64,000 nt of DNA from Tenuibacillus multivorans (lineage in GTDB: Bacteria > Bacillota > Bacilli > Bacillales > Alkalibacillaceae): assembly GCF_900103915.1 (NCBI RefSeq), contig NZ_FNIG01000001.1:124001-188000 (forward strand), read 5' to 3'. The notes beneath the pieces are model-generated. The model ran no database searches. It saw only the letters and a program-made list of their open reading frames with translations, and was not told the DNA's origin. Shown here piece after piece: positions 17,465 through 25,863 of the stretch. Every line of letters begins with the position of its first letter. The first letter of the stretch is position 1. Position numbers and translations under genes: made by a program.

Positions 17465-18099
17465 TGTTGGATTAATAATAAGATCCCTTGCCATCCAAAA
17501 TAAAGCCCAAACCCAATAAGTGCTAAGCCAGACATGACTGCGATGCCAGTAAGTATACGATCATTAAGTATTTTACGGAAACTACTTGAGACGGCAGCCA
17601 TACTTACATCCCAAGTTAATAAACCGATAAAAATAGCACAGCTATATAAAATCAAGGATTGATAGCCATAACTGGATGCAGTTTGTGCAAGGACTGAACC
17701 ATAAATGCCCAACCAAAACAGGATGGTTAATGGGTTAGATATTGACATGATGAATCCTGTCAAGAATGATTTATGTAGAGGTTCTGTATTTCGTTCGTGG
17801 ATAACTTTTATTTCTTTAGCACTCAACATACTTTCAATTCCAGTATAAATTAAAATAAACCCTCCAAATAACCATAAGAATGTTTTAACAAATGGTGTAT
17901 CTACGACATGAACAACTCCCAAGTAAACCATTAACATATAAATTACATCAGCTGTAATAGCCCCTAGCCCCACAAACCAAGCAGGAAAAAATCCGCCTTT
18001 AATTCCTCGGTCTAATTGGGCCGCATTTACTGGGCCGATTGGGGCTGCAAGTGAAATTCCCAAAAGAAGATAACTAAAAAAGACACCCAACGTTAACAC
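17461..18099 (-). CDS. LysE/RhtB-family amino acid exporter
   Basis: Six membrane helices and the N-terminal signature GISLAAPIGPVNAAQLDRGIK (the family's PGP-like loop) with SISNPLTILFWLGI in the middle identify a LysE-type translocator of 212 residues. These export basic or neutral amino acids. It is alone and divergent from the LytTR regulator gene, with about 180 bases between them. The overlap with the preceding permease gene means any terminator lies inside coding sequence. Confidence 0.9.
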   Translation of the reverse strand: MLTLGVFFSYLLLGISLAAPIGPVNAAQLDRGIKGGFFPAWFVGLGAITADVIYMLMVYLGVVHVVDTPFVKTFLWLFGGFILIYTGIESMLSAKEIKVIHERNTEPLHKSFLTGFIMSISNPLTILFWLGIYGSVLAQTASSYGYQSLILYSCAIFIGLLTWDVSMAAVSSSFRKILNDRILTGIAVMSGLALIGFGLYFGWQGILLLIQH

Positions 18100-18283
18100 T
18101 CCTCTAAATTTATTTACTTATTCCTATTCATAAAGGAGTGCTTGTACAACTTAAAGATTGGAATTAAATTGTGATGATAACCCTTAACTGTATTTAATAA
18201 AGCAGCCGATTTAAATTAATTGTTAAAACTAGGCGTGGGTTGTATCCTATGATAGAAGAAAAATGACACTAGGGTGATTGATC

Positions 18284-18931
18284 GTGGATTTAAATATAAA
18301 TACCGATACATTAATGGATATCATAGGTGAGCTGTTTTCTGATGAGACGTCCTTGGCACTGTCTGATACAGAAAAGTATATTTACTATCGACCGAGTAAA
18401 CGGGTTAATTTAAAAATTAAACCAGGAGACCCTGTCGTGGAAGGAACGATTGCTTATAAGGCGCTCAAAACAAAGCAAAAGGTTTCTGAGTACATTGATC
18501 GTGATATTTTTGGAGTGCCTTATTATGGGATGGCGGTGCCATACGAAACAAATGGGGAAATCACGGGATGTGTGACAGCCATATTTCCAACATTAACAAA
18601 TGCGATGTCTGTTGTAACCATTAACTCAGAAGATAGCTGGGTACCGGTGCCTTTTTCAGATATATTGTACATCGAAGCGAAAAATAGAAAAACATTCATC
18701 AATAGTTTAAATATAACGGGAACACACAAAAATACATTAAATGAGTTTGATTACTTCCTACCAAGAGACCGATTTATACGCTGCCATCGATCTTATATTA
18801 TTAACATTAATCATATTAAACAAATTTACCCAGATACCCACTCAACATTTATATTAAAAATGTCGGATGATACGTCTATTCCGGTCAGCCAGACTCATTC
18901 AAGCTATTTCAGAAAACTCCTTGGGTTTTAA
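18284..18931 (+). CDS. LytTR-type DNA-binding regulator with a sensor-like N-terminus
   Basis: Residues 115-215 form a LytTR DNA-binding domain (VPFSDILYIEAKNRKTFI, then FIRCHRSYIININHIKQI). The first 105 residues are not a response-regulator receiver: there is no phosphorylatable Asp pocket, and the sequence looks like a PAS/GAF-type small-molecule fold (KPGDPVVEGTIAYKAL, VPYETNGEITGCV). GTG 18284 lies 6 bases after AGGGTGA; an upstream TTG at 18278 touches that site. It sits 128 bases before the CoA-transferase gene on the same strand and probably controls it, perhaps sensing a carboxylate or acyl-CoA. Confidence 0.85.
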   Translation: MDLNINTDTLMDIIGELFSDETSLALSDTEKYIYYRPSKRVNLKIKPGDPVVEGTIAYKALKTKQKVSEYIDRDIFGVPYYGMAVPYETNGEITGCVTAIFPTLTNAMSVVTINSEDSWVPVPFSDILYIEAKNRKTFINSLNITGTHKNTLNEFDYFLPRDRFIRCHRSYIININHIKQIYPDTHSTFILKMSDDTSIPVSQTHSSYFRKLLGF

Positions 18932-19059
18932 TCTTCTGTTTCATACGTTTATTTTCTATCTTAGCGTCAATTTTTAGGCGTATGACTAAAAAGCGATTTT
19001 CCCCGCCCAATATACGATAAAATTAAATTGGAACCAATAATAGAAAGGCGGGGTGCAGA

Positions 19060-20574
19060 ATGGAACGCGATGATTCACGTATCCAGCATCAAGGTTTAAA
19101 AGATCTTGTTGTATCTGCTGATGTCGCTGCATCTTGGATACAAGATGGTATGACGCTAGGATTAAGCGGTTTCACACGTGCCGGAGATGTGAAAGCACTT
19201 CCACACGCATTAGTTGAACGTGCGAAAACAGAACCTTTTAAGGTAGATGTCTTTACAGGCGCATCTTTAGGGTCTGATGTTGATAAAATTTTCGCTGAAG
19301 CAGGTATTTTAAGAAAGCGCTTACCATTTCAAGCAGATGTAACGATGCGACGTAAAATGAATGAAGGCGAGTTCCACTTTGTGGATCAACACCTTTCGCA
19401 TACGTCTGAAATGTTGAGAGCGAATACATTGGATCAAATTGATATAGCTATTATTGAAGCGATTGCAGTGACAGAAGACGGGGAGATTATCCCGACAACA
19501 TCCATTGGTAATTCACTAGCATTTGCCCAAAATGCAGATGAAATAATAATTGAAATTAATCTAGCACAAACCAAAGATCTTCAGGGAGTTCATGATTTAT
19601 ATGCGCCAGGTAAACAAGGGGAACGTCAACCAATTCCATTAACAAAACCTGAAGATCGCATTGGAACACAAGGGATTCCGGTTGATATGAGTAAAGTGAA
19701 AGGTATCGTCTTTACAAATCAAGCGGATTCCCCATCCAACATTGTGCCACCAGATGAAGAAACAAACATGATAGCAGATCATTTAATTAATTTCTTAAAA
19801 CAAGAGGTAGAAGTGGGTCGATTAACGAAGAGTCTAGCTCCATTACAATCGGGTATTGGCTCAGTAGCAAACGCCGTTTTTCACGGCTTGTTAGAATCAG
19901 ACTTTGAGGATTTAAAGGTTTATTCAGAGGTTTTACAGGATTCCGTATTTGATTTATTAGATGCTGGAAAGGTAACCTTTGCATCAGGTTGTTCTATTAC
20001 GTTATCAGATGAAAAAATGAAAGAGGTCTTTGGAAACTTTGATAAATATAAAGATCAGTTAATCTTAAGGCCGCAAGAAATCTCAAATCATCCAGAAGTG
20101 ATTCGTCGATTAGGCTTAATCTCGATTAATACAGCACTTGAAATGGACATTTACGGTAATGTTAACTCGACTCACGTTCGCGGTACGAAGATGATGAATG
20201 GTATCGGTGGGTCAGGTGACTTTGCTCGTAATGCACGTCTAGGCATTTTTGTAACAAAATCAATAGCTAAAGACGGCAAAATTTCAAGTATTGTGCCAAT
20301 GGTATCTCATGTGGATCATACTGAACACGATGTCGATGTTTTAGTGACAGAACAGGGTTATGCTGACTTGCGTGGCTTAGCTCCAAGGCAGCGTGTTGAG
20401 CTCATTATTAATAACTGTGCTCACCCAATGTATCGTGATCAGTTAAGAGAATACTTCCAGGAAGCATTAACAAGAGGCGGTCATACTCCACATGTATTAG
20501 AAAAAGCGTTATCTTGGCACACACAATATGAAAAAGAAGGAACGATGCAACAGCTCGTTGCAATCGAGGCCTAA
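19060..20574 (+). CDS. Succinyl-CoA:acetate-type CoA transferase / acetyl-CoA hydrolase family
   Basis: The 504-residue protein belongs to the AarC/Cat1 class I CoA-transferase family. The catalytic Glu is E290 in LKVYSEVLQD, in the loop that forms the glutamyl-CoA intermediate, and the acyl-CoA-binding glycine loop is QSGIGSVANAV (263-273). C-terminal SHVDHTEHDVDVLVTEQGYADLRG is diagnostic. Expected reaction: moving CoA between succinyl-CoA (or another acyl-CoA) and acetate, detoxifying or activating acetate. It has its own terminator and follows the LytTR gene. Confidence 0.9.
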   Translation: MERDDSRIQHQGLKDLVVSADVAASWIQDGMTLGLSGFTRAGDVKALPHALVERAKTEPFKVDVFTGASLGSDVDKIFAEAGILRKRLPFQADVTMRRKMNEGEFHFVDQHLSHTSEMLRANTLDQIDIAIIEAIAVTEDGEIIPTTSIGNSLAFAQNADEIIIEINLAQTKDLQGVHDLYAPGKQGERQPIPLTKPEDRIGTQGIPVDMSKVKGIVFTNQADSPSNIVPPDEETNMIADHLINFLKQEVEVGRLTKSLAPLQSGIGSVANAVFHGLLESDFEDLKVYSEVLQDSVFDLLDAGKVTFASGCSITLSDEKMKEVFGNFDKYKDQLILRPQEISNHPEVIRRLGLISINTALEMDIYGNVNSTHVRGTKMMNGIGGSGDFARNARLGIFVTKSIAKDGKISSIVPMVSHVDHTEHDVDVLVTEQGYADLRGLAPRQRVELIINNCAHPMYRDQLREYFQEALTRGGHTPHVLEKALSWHTQYEKEGTMQQLVAIEA

Positions 20575-20598
20575 AATCTCAATAATAGGATCAACTAT

Positions 20599-20631
20599 AA
20601 TGTCTCTCGAATTATCGGGAGACATTTTTTT
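20599..20631 (+). terminator. Terminator of the CoA-transferase gene
   Basis: AATGTCTC pairs with GAGACATT, with further pairing inside, followed by TTTTTT. The rest of the 310-base gap before ectA is AT-rich and holds the ect promoter. Confidence 0.85.
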
Positions 20632-20807
20632 ATTTTATTCTTTTGTGTTTTATTACCAAATTATATATTATTACCCAAGTGAATTTAAATTTTAAATATT
20701 ATAGAGAATGATAAACAATATGTTAGCATTCTTAAGTTCATTTAATAACAACTTGTTTAAATAACAATTAAAGATGATTAATCCCATTTAATAGTGTTTA
20801 AACTGGT

Positions 20808-20836
20808 TTGATTAAAATTTCCCCTCCCCTTAATAT
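20808..20836 (+). promoter_or_regulatory. Candidate sigma-A promoter of ectABC
   Basis: TTGATT (20808-20813), a 17-base spacer containing CCCCTCCCC, and TAATAT (20831-20836) lie about 50 bases before the ectA start. The C-rich spacer is unusual and could matter for salt response, as osmotic promoters often have odd spacers. Confidence 0.5.
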
Positions 20837-20884
20837 ATTTAATTGTAAGTTTAAAAAATATGGGATCGAAAGGAGATCTTATCT

Positions 20885-21406
20885 ATTAAAAAACAAAACG
20901 GAACTGCAACGCTTAATAAACCGTTAGATACTGTAACCTTTGAAACACCAACAGTTGAAGACGGTACTGAAATGTGGAAATTAGTCAACAATTCAACACT
21001 TGATCAAAACTCAGTTTACAAATACATCTTGATGTGCGAATTTTTTGCGGACACATGTGTTGTAGCCAAAGAGGGTGACAAGGTCGTTGGGTTTGTTACG
21101 GCTTTTATCCCACCTGAAAAACAAGATGTCGTGTTTGTCTGGCAAATTGGTGTTGATTCCTCACAACGTGGAAAAGGAATTGCATCTAAAATACTTAATG
21201 AATTAATAAACCGCGATGCTTGCCGGGATGTTCGCTTCTTGGAAGCAACCGTAACCCCTTCGAATAAAGCATCTCAATCATTATTCAAAGGGCTTGCGCG
21301 TCATCATGATACAGATTGTCAGGTTTATGACTTCTTCTCAGAGGATTTATTCCCTTCGGATGAACATGAGGAGGAGCGTTGTTTTAGAATTGGACCTCTT
21401 AAATAA
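20885..21406 (+). CDS. ectA: L-2,4-diaminobutyrate acetyltransferase, ATT start
   Basis: EctA transfers acetyl from acetyl-CoA to L-2,4-diaminobutyrate, the second step of ectoine synthesis. The GNAT core is intact: VWQIGVDSSQRGKGIASKIL is the acetyl-CoA-binding Q/RxxGxG/A loop. The family N-terminal strand TFETPTVEDGTEMWKLV requires a start before the first in-frame ATG (20972, residue 30). The only candidate behind a ribosome site (AAGGAG, 20870-20875) is ATT at 20885, 9 bases away; there is no in-frame ATG, GTG or TTG between the upstream stop TAA (20852) and 20972. This gives 173 residues, the usual EctA length. First gene of ectABC. Confidence 0.9.
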   Translation: MKKQNGTATLNKPLDTVTFETPTVEDGTEMWKLVNNSTLDQNSVYKYILMCEFFADTCVVAKEGDKVVGFVTAFIPPEKQDVVFVWQIGVDSSQRGKGIASKILNELINRDACRDVRFLEATVTPSNKASQSLFKGLARHHDTDCQVYDFFSEDLFPSDEHEEERCFRIGPLK

Positions 21407-21459
21407 ATAAGGATGACGAAATAAAGGTAAGTGTGTGTTTTAATTAAGGAGGATAAAAT

Positions 21460-22737
21460 ATGAGTCAAACAGATATGAACATTTTTGAATCATTGGAATC
21501 TGAGGTGCGTAGCTATTGCCGTAATTTCCCTACTGTGTTCACTAAAGCAAAAGGTCATAAGCTATGGGATGAAAACGGAAAGGAGTACATTGACTTCTTT
21601 TCAGGTGCTGGTGCCTTAAACTATGGTCACAATGATCCTAAAATGAAAGATAAATTGATTGAGTATATACAAGATGATGGTATTACGCACTCATTAGATA
21701 AAGCAACTTCAGCTAAAGGTGAATTTATTAAAAAGTTTAACGACGTTATTTTAAAACCTCGTAACCTAGAGTATAAAATGATGTTCCCTGGCCCTACAGG
21801 TACAAACGCGGTCGAGAGTGCACTTAAACTAGCACGTAAGGTGACAGGTCGTACAGACATCATTAGCTTTACGAAAGGATTCCATGGTATGACAATTGGA
21901 TCCTTATCTGTTACGGGGAATGCATCAAAGCGTAAAGGTGCAGGTGTTCCACTAAGTCATTCAGTGACAATGCCTTACGATAACTTTATGAATGATGAAC
22001 AAAACACGCTTGATTATTTAGAAAGATACTTAGAGGATAGCGGATCTGGTGTTGATATTCCAGCAGCGATGATTGTTGAAACCGTACAAGGTGAGGGCGG
22101 TATAAACGTGGCTCGCTTCGAATGGTTAAAACAATTAGATGACATCTGTAAACGCCATGATATATTACTCATTGTTGATGATATTCAAGCTGGTGTAGGA
22201 CGTACAGGCACATTCTTTAGTTTTGAAAAAGCGGGAATTAAACCAGACATCGTCTGCCTATCCAAATCCTTAAGCGGCTATGGTTTACCGTTTGCGATTG
22301 CCTTATTCCGTCCAGAATTAGACGTTTGGAATCCAGGTGAACACAACGGGACATTCCGCGGTAACAACCATGCATTTGTAACAGCTTCAGCCGCGCTTGA
22401 TTACTGGAAGGACGATCAATTAGAAAAAGACGTTCGGAATAAATCTGAAATAACACATGAATTCTTGAATAATTTAGTGGAGAAATACCCTGAACTTAAA
22501 GGGACCGTTCGTGGCCGTGGCTTAATGGTAGGAGTCGCATGTGAAGAACCGGAGTATGCGTCTAAAGTTATTTCTGAAGCATTCGAACGCGGATTAATTA
22601 TGGAAACATCCGGCATGGATGATGAAGTATTTAAGCTATTCCCAGCAATTAACATCGATGAAGAGGCGTTGAAAGCGGGATTAAATATTATTGAAGAAAG
22701 TGTAAAAAGTGTTGTCAAAGAACCAGTAACAAACTAA
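21460..22737 (+). CDS. ectB: L-2,4-diaminobutyrate:2-oxoglutarate aminotransferase
   Basis: EctB transaminates L-aspartate-4-semialdehyde with glutamate to give diaminobutyrate, the first committed step to ectoine. The 425-residue protein is a class III PLP aminotransferase: [19 protein letters not shown] (cofactor phosphate loop), [14 protein letters not shown] (PLP-ring Asp) and [11 protein letters not shown] with the Schiff-base Lys. [20 protein letters not shown] at the N-terminus is characteristic of EctB. GGAGGATAAAAT precedes the start; it lies 53 bases after ectA. Confidence 0.97.
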   Translation: MSQTDMNIFESLESEVRSYCRNFPTVFTKAKGHKLWDENGKEYIDFFSGAGALNYGHNDPKMKDKLIEYIQDDGITHSLDKATSAKGEFIKKFNDVILKPRNLEYKMMFPGPTGTNAVESALKLARKVTGRTDIISFTKGFHGMTIGSLSVTGNASKRKGAGVPLSHSVTMPYDNFMNDEQNTLDYLERYLEDSGSGVDIPAAMIVETVQGEGGINVARFEWLKQLDDICKRHDILLIVDDIQAGVGRTGTFFSFEKAGIKPDIVCLSKSLSGYGLPFAIALFRPELDVWNPGEHNGTFRGNNHAFVTASAALDYWKDDQLEKDVRNKSEITHEFLNNLVEKYPELKGTVRGRGLMVGVACEEPEYASKVISEAFERGLIMETSGMDDEVFKLFPAINIDEEALKAGLNIIEESVKSVVKEPVTN

Positions 22738-22752
22738 AAGGGGGAACTGTTA

Positions 22753-23148
22753 ATGAAAGTCGTAAAATTAGAAGACATTTTAGGAACAGAACACGATGTG
22801 CATGCTGAAAATGGAAACTGGGTAAGCCGTCGTTTAATCTTAAAAAAAGATAACATGGGTTATTCCGTTCACGATACTGTCATTAAAGCCGGTACAGAAA
22901 CGCATATTTGGTATCAAAACCATTTAGAAGCGGTTTACTGCATTGAAGGAGACGGAGAAGTCGAAACATTAAAAGATGGTAAAGTATACAAAATTACACC
23001 AGGTACGCTTTATGCGTTAGATGAGCATGATGAACATTTACTACGTGGTGGTAGTGAAGACATGAGAGTCGTTTGCGTATTTAACCCACCAATATCAGGT
23101 AAAGAAGTTCATGATGAAAACGGTGTTTATCCAGTCGATGATGAATAA
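22753..23148 (+). CDS. ectC: L-ectoine synthase
   Basis: EctC cyclises N-gamma-acetyl-diaminobutyrate to ectoine. It is a 131-residue cupin with the family start [16 protein letters not shown] and the metal-site strand [20 protein letters not shown] followed by [15 protein letters not shown]. No ectD hydroxylase follows, so the end product here is ectoine rather than hydroxyectoine unless ectD lies elsewhere. It is 15 bases after ectB and is followed by a strong terminator, closing the operon. Confidence 0.97.
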   Translation: MKVVKLEDILGTEHDVHAENGNWVSRRLILKKDNMGYSVHDTVIKAGTETHIWYQNHLEAVYCIEGDGEVETLKDGKVYKITPGTLYALDEHDEHLLRGGSEDMRVVCVFNPPISGKEVHDENGVYPVDDE

Positions 23149-23156
23149 TAAGAAGG

Positions 23157-23190
23157 AACTGAGCTCTGTTTTATAGGGCTCAGTTTTTTT
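23157..23190 (+). terminator. ectABC terminator
   Basis: AACTGAGC (23157-23164) pairs with GCTCAGTT (23178-23185), then a T-run. Confidence 0.9.
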
Positions 23191-23265
23191 GTGAAAAAAG
23201 TCTCATAAACATTTATTCCGAGCATAATTTGGAGTAAGACCATTGTGGGGGGAAGGTGGATGTTT

Positions 23266-23631
23266 ATGAGTGATGAACAGGAGAAAGGTCAAAAAGAGGC
23301 GAGGAGTCAGGTAGATAAGGAAGAGGCAACCAGTGATGCAGAGGAAAATAAGGGGTTAGGTGTTGTTGCCTATATCATTTTTTTCTTACCATTACTGGTC
23401 GCAAAGGAATCAAAGTTTGCGATGTACCATGCTAATCAAGGTCTAATGTTACTGATTACAGCCGTTATTATTAATGTTGTTGGGACGATTATACCTATTA
23501 TCGGATGGATTCTCATTCTACCATTGGGTAACTTATTCATTTTTATCTTATGGTTAATTGGCATCATTAATGCTGCGAAAGGCGAGATGAAGCCATTACC
23601 ATTGATCGGTAAGTATGAAATATTAAAATAA
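23266..23631 (+). CDS. DUF4870-type small membrane protein
   Basis: A charged 30-residue N-terminus is followed by three membrane helices with the DUF4870 pattern: AYIIFFLPLLVAKESKFAMY, then HANQGLMLLITAVI, then NLFIFILWLIGIINAAKGE and a final PLPLIGKYEIL. The family is widespread and uncharacterised. ATG 23266 is chosen because GGAAGGTGG lies 6 bases before it. It has its own terminator and is not part of the ectoine operon. Confidence 0.85.
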   Translation: MSDEQEKGQKEARSQVDKEEATSDAEENKGLGVVAYIIFFLPLLVAKESKFAMYHANQGLMLLITAVIINVVGTIIPIIGWILILPLGNLFIFILWLIGIINAAKGEMKPLPLIGKYEILK

Positions 23632-23640
23632 TTCATGATT

Positions 23641-23668
23641 AACTGTCGATCTTTCGGCAGTTTTTTTG
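23641..23668 (+). terminator. Terminator of the DUF4870 gene
   Basis: AACTGTCGA pairs with TCGGCAGTT, followed by seven T. Confidence 0.85.
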
Positions 23669-23712
23669 TTGTTTAAGAAATTATAAATTGCTGGTATGTG
23701 AAAAACTATTCT

Positions 23713-23878
23713 AACACGCTAACCACGTCTAACTCCAGCGCCCAGCGACTAGTGAGACTTCCCTCACCTCCGTACGATAAGTCAACATCGACTCATAACC
23801 TCGTCGTGTTTCCTTTATCTCCTGCGGCTCAGTCCAGTCCATACGTCGCTAAACGGGCGCTTGCGCTTTTGTTCTTTG
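23713..23878. repeat. GC-rich dispersed Bacillaceae repeat element
   Basis: The block from AACCACGTCTAACTCCAGCG to GGGCGCTTGCGCTTTTG is clearly richer in G+C than its surroundings. CTCCAGCGCCCAGCGACTAG, CTTTATCTCCTGCGG and GGGCGCTTGCGCTTTTGTTC are phrases I recall from intergenic repeats across Bacillus and relatives. It ends just before the SDR gene. A 95-codon frame crosses it (23698-23985), but its sequence is low-complexity and runs into the SDR gene, so I reject coding. Confidence 0.55.
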
Positions 23879-23909
23879 ATATAATAGTAAGAAAAAAGGC
23901 GGTGTTGGT

Positions 23910-24701
23910 ATGGATTTTAATTTACAAGGAAAATCAGTTATCGTTACAGCGGCAAGTAAAGGCTTGGGTAAAGCAACAGCACTAGAGTTTGCGAAAGAAG
24001 GGGCGCATGTATTAATCTCAAGTCGCAATGAATCTGAGCTTGAAAAAGCCGTAGACGAAATTAAAACTGAAAGCGGAAATGAGCAAGTCAAATTTGTCAC
24101 ATGTGACATTACAAATCCTAAGCAAATTAAAGCATTAGTTCAGGAAGCCGTTAATTGGAATGGTATGGTTGATGTATTAGTGAATAACGCCGGCGGACCA
24201 CCGGCAGGGACCTTTGAAAACTTTGAAGATGAAGACTGGCAAAAGGCATTTGAACTCAATCTTTTAAGTTTTATTCGCACGATTCGTGAAGTCTTGCCAT
24301 ATATGAAAGAACAGCAATCAGGACGTATTATTAATTTTGCTTCATCGTCTATTAAACAGACACTTGATAACTTGCTATTATCTAATACGTTCCGTGCAGG
24401 AATAGTTGGATTGGCGAAAAGTCTATCACAAGAGCTAGCACCACATCATATTTTAATCAATACTCTTGGACCAGGGCGAATTGGTACAGATCGAGTAGCA
24501 CATTTGGATCAAGTGAAGGCAGATGAAATGGGTGTCTCAGCCGAAGAGGTTAAAAAGAAATCCGAAAGCAATATTCCAATGGGACGCTACGGTGATCCAG
24601 CAGAGTTTGCTAGAGTTGCAGTTTTTCTAGCATCAGGCGCTAACACATACGTAACAGGACAATCGTTAGTGGTTGATGGTGGTTTAGTTAAAGCGTTATA
24701 A
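23910..24701 (+). CDS. SDR-family oxidoreductase with altered active site
   Basis: The Rossmann motif VTAASKGLGKATA (12-24; usual TGxxxGxG) and VNNAGG (91-96) define a classical short-chain dehydrogenase/reductase of 263 residues. The catalytic Tyr-x-x-x-Lys is missing: counting 13 residues on from Ser145, the position reads S158-N-T-F-R162. This is a feature of the BKR-like SDR subgroup whose members do not match the catalytic tetrad. Activity is therefore uncertain. It ends with the usual GQSLVVDGGLVKAL. It is monocistronic. Confidence 0.85.
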   Translation: MDFNLQGKSVIVTAASKGLGKATALEFAKEGAHVLISSRNESELEKAVDEIKTESGNEQVKFVTCDITNPKQIKALVQEAVNWNGMVDVLVNNAGGPPAGTFENFEDEDWQKAFELNLLSFIRTIREVLPYMKEQQSGRIINFASSSIKQTLDNLLLSNTFRAGIVGLAKSLSQELAPHHILINTLGPGRIGTDRVAHLDQVKADEMGVSAEEVKKKSESNIPMGRYGDPAEFARVAVFLASGANTYVTGQSLVVDGGLVKAL

Positions 24702-24833
24702 GTGTACACCTAAATCTGGTTAAGAGGTTTAATTAACTTATGCTTGGGTTCAGGTGGACTATGTGCACCAAAAATAGTGCTGAACAAAACAAAATTAAAT
24801 CTTAGATAAAAATTATAAAATGGGAAAATATTG

Positions 24834-24839
24834 TATAAT
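24834..24839 (+). promoter_or_regulatory. -10 box of small-peptide module, copy 1
   Basis: A perfect TATAAT preceded by TTG lies about 90 bases before the small ORF and just before the segment conserved with copy 2 (CAAGCAGTT). No good -35 box is seen. Confidence 0.5.
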
Positions 24840-24928
24840 AAAATACAAGCAGTTCCCGTTCAAAGCAAGGTAGTGGGCTATACCTCTTTTTCATCGTCCA
24901 ACTGGGGCGAGGAAGGAGGTGAGAGCTT

Positions 24929-25084
24929 ATGGGCAGTAAAATGATACTGGTATTACTACCCGTTATTGTAATATCATGTTTATCAGATGCTCAGATTTTT
25001 GTCCTTCCGTTAATCCTAACGGTAATGGGCAAAAATAAACTACCTTGCTTCTGGCAAAAGCAAGGTAGTAAGAACAAAAACTAA
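24929..25084 (+). CDS. Small hydrophobic peptide, putative type I toxin, copy 1 (51 aa)
   Basis: ATG 24929 follows GAAGGAGGTGAG, a very strong ribosome site. The peptide has one hydrophobic helix (ILVLLPVIVISCL, then IFVLPLILTVM) and a basic tail GKNKLPC..QKQGSKNKN. The codons for the tail form a perfect 12-bp hairpin (25039-25069), and its 5' arm is also complementary to AGCAAGGTAGT in the 5' UTR (24864-24874). A paralogue with the same design is at 45053-45199. Size, helix, basic tail and RNA folding match type I toxins such as TxpA, BsrG or Fst; toxicity is inferred. Confidence 0.7.
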   Translation: MGSKMILVLLPVIVISCLSDAQIFVLPLILTVMGKNKLPCFWQKQGSKNKN

Positions 25085-25162
25085 CTCAGAGAGTAACAGC
25101 CCATTCCTTGTTTAACGGAGCTGTTATGAGACGGAATGTTACAGCATTCCGTCTCTTTTTAA
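25030..25162 (-). ncRNA. Putative antisense antitoxin RNA, copy 1
   Basis: On the minus strand a TATAAT (25162-25167) could start a transcript running left across hairpins 25128-25155 and 25094-25126 and into the 3' end of the peptide gene. There the 12-bp hairpin 25039-25069 is followed by TTTATTTTTG in the minus direction, which is terminator-like. The -35 box is poor, so confidence is lower than for copy 2. Confidence 0.45.
25128..25160 (+). terminator. Terminator of the peptide mRNA, copy 1
   Basis: GAGACGGAATG (25128-25138) pairs perfectly with CATTCCGTCTC (25145-25155), then TTTTT. A second hairpin, TAACAGC (25094-25100) with GCTGTTA (25120-25126), lies just before it. Confidence 0.85.
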
Positions 25163-25288
25163 TTATAATACATTATCTTCATTTTATTCATGACATATTG
25201 TTAACTTTAATTATCTTTAATATAACCTTTATTAATTTTAGAGTCAATGATTTACAAAGAACTAATATTGGTTAAGGAATCATTTATA

Positions 25289-25843
25289 TTAAACTTTTTC
25301 TAACGCCTCATCTTTAGAATAAATTAATGCCTTTGCAGGTTCTAATCTTTGGTCATTCTTGATTGGATATATATATAGATATAGTTCCTGGATATCGTCT
25401 ATATTTATACCACTTGTAGACCGTCTATGGAATTGTCCATAAAAACTGTGTGGACCAATAGAGAAACTCATGTCTTCATATTGATTTCCCTGATCATCTA
25501 TGAAAACATGCTCAAATACACCTAGTGGTATATCCTCATGGTCATATTTTTCCGCGTCATACCATAGCCCAAAATGAATACGATTTACTTTAGGTAAATA
25601 ATAGAAATCAGTTATTCGAACATCAATTCGTTCAAAACCACGTTCATCTAACTCAATTAATCGAATATCATCTAAGGCATGCTGTTCCTCAAGACTCCAG
25701 AACAATGGATATTTTTCACCGTGATCCATTTGTATCATGTCCCACTCAGCGCTCTGACGAAACATAATATAGGAAACAATGACGGTTATTATGAATCCCA
25801 TAACCAGGGTAAAGCCTAGTAATCTCCCTTTAGAACGTGACAC
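25289..25843 (-). CDS. Hypothetical membrane-anchored extracellular protein
   Basis: One membrane helix (residues 8-28) is followed by about 155 residues outside the cell, rich in Tyr, Asp and His, with beta-strand patterning (DVRITDFYYLPKVNRIHFGL, EHVFIDDQGNQYEDMSF). I recognise no family. The start follows AAAAGGAGTCGTTCTTT. It lies 20 bases downstream of the GltS-like symporter gene on the same strand, so they may be co-transcribed. Confidence 0.65.
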   Translation of the reverse strand: MSRSKGRLLGFTLVMGFIITVIVSYIMFRQSAEWDMIQMDHGEKYPLFWSLEEQHALDDIRLIELDERGFERIDVRITDFYYLPKVNRIHFGLWYDAEKYDHEDIPLGVFEHVFIDDQGNQYEDMSFSIGPHSFYGQFHRRSTSGINIDDIQELYLYIYPIKNDQRLEPAKALIYSKDEALEKV

Positions 25844-25863
25844 AAAGAACGACTCCTTTTACT

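Noticed and set aside
23698-23985. 95-codon open frame
   Set aside because: It lies over the GC-rich dispersed repeat and runs into the SDR gene in another frame; there is no ribosome site.
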